Translations under genes and position numbers: made by a program
From: Arcuatula senhousia
Taxonomy: Eukaryota; Mollusca; Bivalvia; Mytilida; Mytilidae
Direction of reading: 5' to 3'
Length of the DNA stretch: 64,000 nt
NCBI GenBank assembly: GCA_963971305.1
Contig: OZ020305.1
Coordinates: 43,907,717 to 43,971,716 of the forward strand
Notes under the pieces: generated by a model
What the model was told of the DNA's origin: nothing
Seen by the model: only the letters and a program-made list of their open reading frames with translations
The model's database searches: none
Shown: piece after piece, positions 56,186-64,000 of the stretch
Position numbering within the stretch: position 1 is the stretch's first letter
Layout of the letters: each line of letters starts with the position of its first letter

Positions 56186-56306
56186 CAACAAAGTTCCAGA
56201 CAATAAATTTTGCTGCGCCTGACTCGTGTTTCGTCTATTCAAGACTCATCAGAGACACTCTACCCAAGATATGGAAATAGCCAACCACTATATGATTATG
56301 AAGTTC
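56186..56306 (-). repeat. 5'-truncated retrozyme-type copy
   Basis: Minus strand matches the array unit from CATAATCATATAGTG to GTCTGGAACTTTGTTGT. It lies directly beside the element ending at 56180. Confidence 0.75.
56215..56258 (-). ncRNA. Hammerhead ribozyme, diverged stems
   Basis: Core CTGATGA and GAA intact; stem II GTC/GAC. Stem I is changed to GTGTCT/AGGCGC, yet pairs throughout with two G-U wobbles. Stem III A-C/G-T encloses ACGA. Cleavage triplet GTC. Confidence 0.72.
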
Positions 56307-58035
56307 GACCTTTTGTTTTTCCAAAAACTCATAATACACTATAACATAAATATATAAGAACCTATTGCTGAGACAAAATGTACTTTAAAACCTTCAAGTT
56401 CTTATAATTTCAATGTGGACAAAAAATCCGGCCATCAAAACAGTTTTATAATGTAATAACACTCACATTGATTCTTAGATATTAATCTTAATTGACTTAC
56501 ATTCTTTTTCTGCTAGGTGAACACATTTGATGTTCTAATGAGCTCTTGAAATGCATATATGGTTACTTACTGATGTTTTTTTTTTTCTTAGTCACATAAG
56601 ATACATCTGACAAAAATTTAAGTAGATGGCAGCAAACCTTCTCAATCTTTTCACTTTCACATGTCGTTACTTTGATAATGTTCTTTTATTTTTGGTCCCT
56701 TTTTACATCCCGTGGTCCAACGCACTTTTAACTCCAGGAAACACCATAGACAATAATGAGATGTGGAAAAAGTGTACGCGACAAAGCTCTCATAACAAGT
56801 GGTAATTTATGGGGGAAAACAATGAAAAACCGTCAGCAGCCTTCAACTAGTTATTTTGAAAGTACGTTAGAAATAAGCATATTCGTGGCATTGATTTTCA
56901 AAGCAACTAAATCGACTCTCTCTTTCTTCTTTGTATAGCCGAATTATAGCTTATCTATTTTACCTTAAACAACCGGTGTTGGGTATGTCATGAGATTGTT
57001 GAACGTCATGTTTGGCACTGGCGTTGTCCCTTTGATATTCCACACTCTTGAATGGGAGAAACGTTATCGCATACAGAGTGTTGATTTTCCAGATGCGTTC
57101 AGAGGTTGTCTTACTGTCACCTGTTTTGTTTGTTTTCTTTTGATTTCAAGATTCGAGTCAGTGTTACGACTAAAGGCCTTTTTAACGGATTTGCTTTTCC
57201 CGTCACGTCTGTATATATGTTTCTTACATGAAACTGAAAGAAAATGCAATCAATTTTATCATCAGTGCTAATATAACTGATTAAACTCATTCCCATCCGA
57301 CCACGTCAGGCCTCATGTTCCTTTCAGCACACAAACATATTCATCTCAAATTCAAAATAAACTCTTTTTTATTAAAATATGACAATCGAATTAGGTTGCT
57401 TCTCTCGGGAATCGATAACAATTGCTATTATGATAGTATTGTTTGACTTACGGTGTTAATTTTTCATCCCTTTCCTTTCAGCATTATTCGAACATAATAT
57501 ACCTAATGAAGGAAGAACCTATATGTATTCCATGACCAATTACGTAAACGTACATGTAGCCTTTATCCAATTGCTTTAATAATTGACCAACAGTTTATTG
57601 ATACATATTTAACAGACCAATATTACCAAACTTTATTTCTAATTTCAAAAAACAGTTAATTTAATAATACTATAGGCATATTTAATTAAGGAAGTAACCT
57701 CACATCGGCAGCAAGTGTAAGAGTTGGGGTTTGACGAACAAGCCCATACAGGATGGAAAAATTCATAGCGGAGATAAATTATTTTATATTTATTTTTTTT
57801 ACAAAGTATTTGTTTGTTCCTAATTTAATAATGACTCAAGTTCTCTGGAAACAAAAAAATAATCAATGCCTTTATGTAAAACATTCGACACTTCTGAAAC
57901 TCTAGATGTTAGAAATTAAGATAACATCTTTTTTTTTCAAAAGCTTTGTAGCATCTATATTTAGACTGAATACAATACTATGATCTTGCTCTTTTATCAA
58001 TATTGCAGTGTGCCACTGCCATACGAAATTAAAAG
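56307..58035. other. No recognised feature
   Basis: About 1.7 kb, AT-rich. The 93-codon frame at 56990-57271 (plus) shows a hydrophobic middle but no known domain and no splice context. Confidence 0.4.
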
Positions 58036-58170
58036 TGACAGCAAAGTTCCAGACATCAAATTTTGCTACACCTGACGCCCGTTTCGTCTATTCAAGACTC
58101 ATCAGAGGCGCTCTACCGAAAATATATTGAAAAAAGCCAAACACTATTATATGATTATGAAGAGCATGTA
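58036..58170 (-). repeat. 5'-truncated retrozyme-type copy
   Basis: Minus strand matches the array unit from GCTCTTCATAATCATATA to TCTGGAACTTTGCTGT. Confidence 0.75.
58068..58111 (-). ncRNA. Hammerhead ribozyme
   Basis: Stem I GCGCCT/AGGTGT (paired, two G-U), core CTGATGA and GAA, stem II GTC/GAC with TTGAATA loop, stem III A-C/G-T around GGGC, cleavage triplet GTC. Confidence 0.78.
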
Positions 58171-58615
58171 ACACATACTCAATCAGATACTACTCTGCTT
58201 TATTCATTCAATCTTACAACTCATACCCTAGCATTTATGGTTCTATTCAAAAATTATTTATCTTTCATCAAAATTTATATTCATTTTAATAATCTATGCC
58301 TCAAAATCGGGCTCTTTTTATTCATTTGATTTATAGAATTTTACATTCAAGTACATACATGACATATCACGAGAAAAATCTGGTAGAATTTTATGACGTT
58401 TTACTTAACTTTTACTTACAAGTCAAATCCAAAGAATGTCTTCGACCATATTCTAGTGTACAATTATGTAAATTTTTCATACAAATGTTGCCTGCTGAAC
58501 CGATGAGAGACAACGCCTTCAAATGTGCGCATACTTTATACAGTACCTCAGAGTACAGTACTTGTAACGAAATTCGCCGTTTTTATCCCGTTAACGTTAT
58601 TTCTTGCTTCCTATA
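58171..58615. other. No recognised feature
   Basis: AT-rich; frames at 58063-58646 cross the retrozyme copy and a repeat and are not called. Confidence 0.4.
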
Positions 58616-58619
58616 TTTC

Positions 58620-58790
58620 TATGCAAATGGTCGATATCCTAGGTGACTGGTGGCAACTTTTAGAATATGGATGTGAGTACTTTTTATTCTATACTTTTAG
58701 TTTGTTTACATTCCAGTGTTTTTTTTTTTTATTAAAATGTTGCTAATGAGAAGTTACTCCTTAAAATATACATGTACATTGATACCTGCT
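58620..58790 (+). repeat. Dispersed repeat, copy 2
   Basis: TGGTCGATATCCTAGGTG, GAGTACTTTTTATT, TTCCAGTG, GAAGTTACTCCTTAAAATAT; same order as 7944-8100. Confidence 0.5.
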
Positions 58791-58794
58791 TTGG

Positions 58795-59135
58795 AAATTA
58801 GGGTATCGATGCTGACGCACTATAGTTTTCACTTTGTCTGTTCGTCAATCAACAATTCGTTGTGAGCACTAAAACTCAAAAACTACTTACAGTACAGCTT
58901 TGAAATGTTGTACATTTTGTATGCAGAATGTCATACTGTGCTTATTGAAATCAGCGAACATTTTTTAAAACTTCTTTTTTTATAGATAAGTACATACTTG
59001 GACATAAAAAACATTGACAGTTCTGTTCTGATTTTTTAAAAATGTCATTAAAAAATCCGTTGTATATTTTAGGAAAAACTTTAATTTGTTGTCGACGAGG
59101 GCCTTCTGACTTAGTCAGTATTTTAGTTTTTACAC
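58795..59135 (+). repeat. One-unit relative of the 37319 tandem-core element
   Basis: ACGCACTATAGTTTTCACTTTG, CAACAATTCG, GTGAGCACTAAAACTCAA and, at the end, GGGCCTTCTGACTTAGTCAG. Both edges and one core unit match 37319-38400. Confidence 0.65.
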
Positions 59136-60094
59136 TGCATTGTTACTAAGGGACATAATCATCTTTCAGACCAGTTGAGAGGCCCTTGGTTATGTAAGCC
59201 GGTAGTTAATATTCCACAATAACTCTATTTTGCGTATCCTTCAATACTGAAGCCTCAAAGATGATCCCTAGCCACTGTTCTGTAAATCATATACATGTTA
59301 ATGGGTAATTATAACTATAAAATTGCATGCAAATAAAACTCCAAAATCACTGTGTTGTCCTGAGTAAATCCAGGAAACAGAAATCCCTACATTACTTATC
59401 GTACATACATGACATAGTTCCATGGTTTCTGGATTATTACACGCATACATATAATAGCAAAGAAGTCATATATATGCTTCATTGATATTCATTATAAGCT
59501 CATGTTTCTACGTGTGTAGCCTGGGCATTTTGTTGTAAACATTTTCTATTGATCATGTCATGGGGGATTTCAGACTTAATAGAGTTTTCTATATTAAATA
59601 GAAAACAACCCATCACAGTCAGGAAATCAGGATGCTGGCGATGACAGTCTCTCATATGTTTTCCTCTTTCCACAAAGCTTTATCTTTTAAGACTGATATA
59701 AGGGTCTAATTTTAAATCTTGTTTGGAAAGGCATTGATGCGTGGCGAAGCGTAACCAATATATGGGACCAATTCCAGTAGGAATCCAATATGACTTTGTC
59801 AAAGACTCAAATCACGTGGAATAAGGCTTTGATTTCTTCATTTATAATCACCTAACGATGGAGAGGTGAAAATGGAATTATTGATATTGCTAGCATTGGA
59901 TAGTCTTTAACGGCTTATTGCGAAAAACGACACCGTATCTTTAGTAATTAACCAATGAGTAGGAAGATGACGAAAATAAACGTTGTACCATATGTTTTTG
60001 AAAAAAAAATCAACAAACACAATAAAACATGAGGTCTGTTTGACGCAGCAATATGCATTGGTCATAATTTAGTTTCCAAACCACAGACTCGATC
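59136..60094. other. No recognised feature
   Basis: AT-rich, no family match. It is upstream of the candidate exon; no clear TATA box or CpG-rich promoter was seen. Confidence 0.4.
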
Positions 60095-60184
60095 ATGTCG
60101 TACCATCTTAAAAGGGATTTTCTGGAAAAATGGATGTCAGTTTTAAATCGAGAAGTTGATGACGATACTGATTTCGATGACAAG
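60095..60184 (+). CDS. Candidate first coding exon of a host gene (uncertain)
   Basis: ATG at 60095 opens 30 codons (MSYHLKRDFLEKWMS..., ending in an acidic DDDTDFDDK stretch) followed by AAG|GTAGGC, an acceptable splice donor. The composition (charged, helical N-terminus, then acidic) is more protein-like than other short frames here, and no repeat family covers it. Read through the donor, the frame becomes hydrophobic and AT-driven, which suggests intron. I do not recognise the protein and found no partner exon in the window. It may still be chance. Confidence 0.25.
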
Positions 60185-61107
60185 GTAGGCTGTCTTAGAT
60201 TTATTGCTTTTATATTACGTATTAAAACAGTGATACGAATTTTTACGTTGGTGTCGTATTTTTATGAAAGATCCTTGGTTTTTGTTGATGTTTGAGACAT
60301 TCAAGGTTAAAACAAGGAGTCGAATTAATAAGAACCTCAAAATGATATAACAACACTTTACCAACTTACATGACTTAATTTGTTACATGTGGTAAATTTT
60401 CTGGGATGATATGTGTCCTGTGTAACAAAATGTTAAAGGTTTCAAATCGATGTGCATTTGATCCACTGCATGATTGTTTATAATATGACCAAATAGCAGG
60501 TCAGTATTATGGAGAATATGCATGCTTCGAGTAGCAGTTTATATCTTTTAGTATAAAGCCATATACATGTGGTAGAACTATTTTAAAACAACTATTTTAT
60601 ATGTCACAATAGTACGCGATTGCTCTGACGTTTTATGGCTTGTTTTTAACAAATGCCACCTTGTCTGAAAGAAACAACAGAAAGATAGTCCGTTGTCACA
60701 AGTGCAATTGAGGTTCAGGACAAAATGATAGAAAATTTTTCAACGAGTTTTAACAGTCTCTCAGTGTCAAAGACACCAAAGACATTTTGTAAACCTATAT
60801 ATGTATGACTTTTTACAAAATAAAATTAATACATTATGCACATTTTTTTAATAATGTACATATATGTTCAAGAGTTCGTAGATTCATGTGTAGGAGTTAA
60901 CGGGACACAACCTATATAAACCAGCGGCAATTTCAAAAGCCCGCAATGAAAAGCAGCCATCAGGCTTCAATGTGACCAGGGGTGGCTGCTCGCCGTCTCA
61001 TTAGATTGCTCAGGTAACCGATATTTTTCATATTTGGCTAACATATATATAAAAGAATTTGAATATTTGATTTGTCGTATCTGCAGTAAAGAATTCAACT
61101 TGTATGC
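60185..61107. other. No recognised feature
   Basis: AT-rich. Would be intron if the exon at 60095 is real. Confidence 0.35.
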
Positions 61108-61603
61108 TTTGAAATGAGTGAGTGAGTGAGTTGGTGTTTTACACCCGTGCAACGCTATATAGGTTATTTACAGGCGATGAACATGAAAAGGATGATAAAA
61201 TGGACACGAAATGTCGATGATAAATGAATTATGGGGGTGGGGTGGGACACAAAGGACTGTTAATTTTGAAGAACCACAGGAAAAGGGGAGAAATGGGTAG
61301 GGGTGGAAAATTTAGCTTAATGTGGTGCACTACTTGGCGGTCCACAAAGGGGTCTTTTACGTGCATGAAGCGTGGCACTCTCCACACACGTTGGCCCACT
61401 ATGGTCGGCGGTCAGCGTTTCCGTATTATAGACCTGACAACCTACGCGGACGAGGGCCACCCTATTCAGCCACTTAGGGCCCACACTGTGGGCTGAGCTC
61501 TGACCCGACGTAAGAATCCCAAGACCCTTAGTCGCCTCTTACGACAAGCTAGGCTATGCTGCGGGCCTATTCGCCACCCGGGCCCCGCACGGGACGTTTT
61601 GAA
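61108..61603 (-). mobile_element. SINE-like element on the minus strand
   Basis: Body 61114-61596. Reverse complement of the copy at 41441-41931 over its whole length: tail (GAGT)n, GTTTTACACCCGTGC, GGTCCACAAAGGGGTC, GTCGCCTCTTACGACAAGC, head GGGCCCCGCACGGGACG. Flanked by TTTGAA (61108-61113 and 61598-61603), a short TSD. Open frames within are shadows. Confidence 0.83.
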
Positions 61604-61880
61604 TTGATGTTATGTTTAACCGTGTATGGAATCTCGATGGAAGATGTCAAAAATATTTGATTATCACAATGTTATCTAGATTTTTTCCTATTTTAAATAT
61701 AGGCTGTTTTAAAAATGTTGGATTGTTAGTTGCATCCCGTTAAGTTTAAGCTGTTCTATAAACCTATGAACTTTCTAAACGGGGCTGACCACAAGTCGAA
61801 AAAGAAGAGCACTGTGGAATAAAGACGTTGACTCTAGTTCTTCTGTAGTTCAGAACGATGAATTGAAGATGGGCCAGTTT
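61604..61880. other. No recognised feature
   Basis: Spacer without coding signal. Confidence 0.4.
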
Positions 61881-62260
61881 CATTTAAGCCTATTGTTCCT
61901 TTTAAATGCGATATTATATTACTATGCAATATTATTGCTGAGCCTAGTTCTTTTACTATGCGCTATGGAGTTGAGCCTATACATGCTTTAGTTCCATTGA
62001 TATGCGCTATGGGATTTGAGCTTACTTTGATTGGTATGTAATATTGAAGTTGAACATAGTTCCACTACCATGCGCTATTGAAGTTGAACCTAGACCCTTC
62101 ATTTTGCGCTGTTGAAATTGAACCTAGTTCCTCGACTTTTTGCTGTGGAGGTTGAGCTAGGTTTCATTGCTATACCCTTTGAAGTTAAGCATATTATCTT
62201 TACAATGCACAATACTGTTGTTGAACTGCCTGGCTCCTTACCATGCGACTATGCTCTTGT
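61881..62260. repeat. Degenerate ~45-bp minisatellite, about eight units
   Basis: Units built on TATGCGCTATGGAGTTGAGCC and TAGTTCCATT; recognisable starts near 61925, 61965, 62010, 62070, 62115 and later. Divergence between units is high, so the array is old. Confidence 0.65.
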
Positions 62261-62550
62261 GAAGTTTAAATAATTAATTCGAGAATTTTACAGTGAAACA
62301 GATTCGTGTCACGTTTCTAAATTAGGTATCGATGAAGTAATCTCTTCGCTTTCTTTGACAATTGAAACATCTTGGTTGAAATGTGAAATGGCAATCAATT
62401 ATTGACTCTGATCTGATAACTTTTGAAGCTGACTTGAAACGTACTTTGAAATTGAAAAAAATGTATATCGCCTTTTCTGACATTATACTATCCAAGTTAT
62501 AATATGATGCAGGTTAAACCTGAAAAGCTCCCGCAGATAAAGTAAATTTC

Positions 62551-62577
62551 TTATATATATATATATATAAATATATG
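62551..62577. repeat. (TA)n microsatellite
   Basis: About ten TA units with one interruption. The frames at 62483-62838 around it have no domain. Confidence 0.7.
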
Positions 62578-63514
62578 GTGCCTCATACTTTACGTAAAGC
62601 AAGAACTCATTATCTTTATAATAACAGCAAGAAAGGCAATCATTTACATGATTTTGAAAAAAAGAACACGCTGCAAACAGAACAAGGAAGTTATATTCTG
62701 CGGACCTCGCCGAAGTCACCTTCTACTTTCATTTTGGAGTGCACAGCCGGCTGGAGGGAAAATAACAAACACAGTTTGTTTATTGAGGACAAAGTAAATC
62801 TAATGACTGCAGGGAATGAAATTTGTCTGCTGAATTAATCAAGTTATTTGTTTGGTTGACAATACACCGCTTTTTTGTGGGAGCTTGCTTCGCGAAAATT
62901 AGAATGACAGGTTCCCGCGCTTCTGTCATTTTGTTTTGATGGACGCGACCTCTAGTGATAGAATGCATATGGACGCCAATAATTAAGATATGCCTGAAGT
63001 CCTAATTTTTTAATACAAATTCTTTACGTTTAAAACATTTCATAGCTGGGAATACTTTAACTAATTATATATTTATACAATAACTATGTTTATTATTTTT
63101 TTAAATTGAGAATTACAAAAAAGGAATTTAATTTTGCATTCCGTGTTATTTGGTGCGGATTTCTGACTAGCTTATACGTCTTCCGGTTTAAGGCATCATA
63201 CCCGGTAGTTTCTAATGGGAATACAGTTATTCAGGTGCCGTTCCGTCATTGTACCATTGACTTTCGTTTTTGTAATCATGATCAACAAACGTCATCAATC
63301 ACAGTGTAGATAATTATAGAACGATAAAAATAGAACTAGAAGTTATACAGTTATAGGAAAAAAAAACTTGTGTTAATAATTTCAGTAATGTTTTGAAAAA
63401 TTCAAATAGGACAGTTTATACGGGAGTTTTTTTACATAACAATAAATACAATAAGCATTATTTAGTATGACAGAGGGCTTCCATTTGAAATATTTTCTTC
63501 ATAAATCTCCTCAA
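62578..63514. other. No recognised feature
   Basis: AT-rich; frames at 62575-62838 and 63106-63309 (plus) lack recognisable domains. Confidence 0.4.
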
Positions 63515-63942
63515 AAGGAGGAAATAAACTTAGAACCTATAGACTTTTTAAATCTAAATTTGAAATTGAAAAATATCTTTTTAATGGAAATCAATCACAG
63601 CGTCAGCTATTAACAAAATTAAGAATAAGTGATCATAACCTTAACATCGAGAAAGGCAGATATATTGGGTTAGAAGTTAAGGACCGTGTATGTAAAGTTT
63701 GTAATTCAAATCTTGTAGAAGATGAATTACACTTTTTTACCGAATGTAACACCTATGAAAATGAACGTAAAGATATATTTGCTTTAATATCCAAAAAATA
63801 TAAGAATTTTGAAAATCTCTCAAACAAAAATAAATTTATTTGGCTCATGTCAGCAGAAGATGAAGATTCAATAAAACTATTATTTAAAATAACATCAACC
63901 TTTCATTATATTAGAAACCAAATATTAAATATTGAACAATAG
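63515..63942 (+). pseudogene. Non-LTR retrotransposon ORF2 C-terminal fragment
   Basis: About 142 codons to TAG at 63940-63942. Reads KLRTYRLFKSKFEIEKYLFN, QRQLLTKLRISDHNLNIEKG, then VCKVCNSNLVEDELHFFTEC and a hydrophilic tail ending RNQILNIEQ. The YRLFKxxFExEKYL, LRxSDHxLxIExGR and C-x2-C-x8-H-x4-C blocks are the C-terminal signature seen also at 36437 and 43690/48452. The frame is closed by stops upstream, so only the 3' end of the element was inserted. No start codon is expected. Confidence 0.75.
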
Positions 63943-64000
63943 AGGATTTTTATAATCATTATCATTAATATAGGATCAGTGTGTTTCCTCAAGAAATATG
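63943..64000. other. Retrotransposon 3' UTR at window edge
   Basis: AT-rich sequence after the stop; the element's 3' end may lie beyond the window. Confidence 0.4.

Noticed and set aside
4187..61496. Open frames inside the three SINE-like elements
   Set aside because: The same frames appear in each copy in shifted form; the elements are non-coding.

Overview
This window is eukaryotic, AT-rich and almost entirely repeats. It suggests a marine bivalve, most likely a mussel (Mytilus or close kin). That call rests on recall: the hammerhead-bearing tandem repeats, the repeats ending in GTGAGCGATTCAGG plus a hairpin, and the CTCACTCACTC-tailed SINEs are all ones I associate with mussel genomes. 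I found no rRNA, tRNA, CRISPR or bacterial-style operon, and no host gene I can name. One short open segment near 60.1 kb could be a first coding exon. Everything else that codes belongs to transposable elements.

Layout. 1-2.84 kb: ~500-bp tandem repeats with hairpin right ends. 4.1-4.6 kb: a SINE-like element with target-site duplication (TSD). 6.7-8.6 kb: two small elements with terminal inverted repeats (TIRs) and a broken minisatellite. 8.76-8.83 kb: a 70-bp perfect palindrome. 9.9-14.8 kb: a decayed DIRS-like tyrosine-recombinase retrotransposon on the minus strand, with inverted ends and later insertions. 14.9-16.0 kb: another hairpin-ended tandem element. 17.48-23.51 kb: a full-length I-superfamily LINE (ORF1, then ORF2 with endonuclease, RT and RNase H) flanked by a perfect 13-bp TSD. 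24.1-25.6 kb: two tandem-repeat elements. 25.9-27.0 kb: a three-unit ~357-bp array carrying hammerhead ribozymes (retrozyme type). 28.7-38.4 kb: further tandem-core elements, a SINE and an RT-tail fragment. 41.3-42.6 kb: a TA-flanked TIR element with a SINE nested inside. 43.7-48.8 kb: the tail of a second non-LTR retrotransposon, split by an intact DNA transposon (44201-48446). 49-61.6 kb: scattered repeats, two more hammerhead copies, more tandem-core elements and a SINE. 61.9-62.3 kb: a degenerate minisatellite. 63.5-63.9 kb: a third non-LTR C-terminus.

The most interesting locus is 44201-48446. It holds one uninterrupted 445-codon rve/DDE transposase gene between long inverted ends. Each end is a tandem array of a 21-bp unit, about 32 copies on the left and about 17 on the right, capped by a near-identical 36-bp terminus. 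A perfect 6-bp TSD shows the exact insertion point, and removing the element restores the reading frame of the interrupted retrotransposon.

Second is the retrozyme-like family: six hammerhead cores on both strands, in one tandem array and three shorter copies. Pairing is kept in five of the six first stems, and the array begins within about two bases of the predicted cleavage site.
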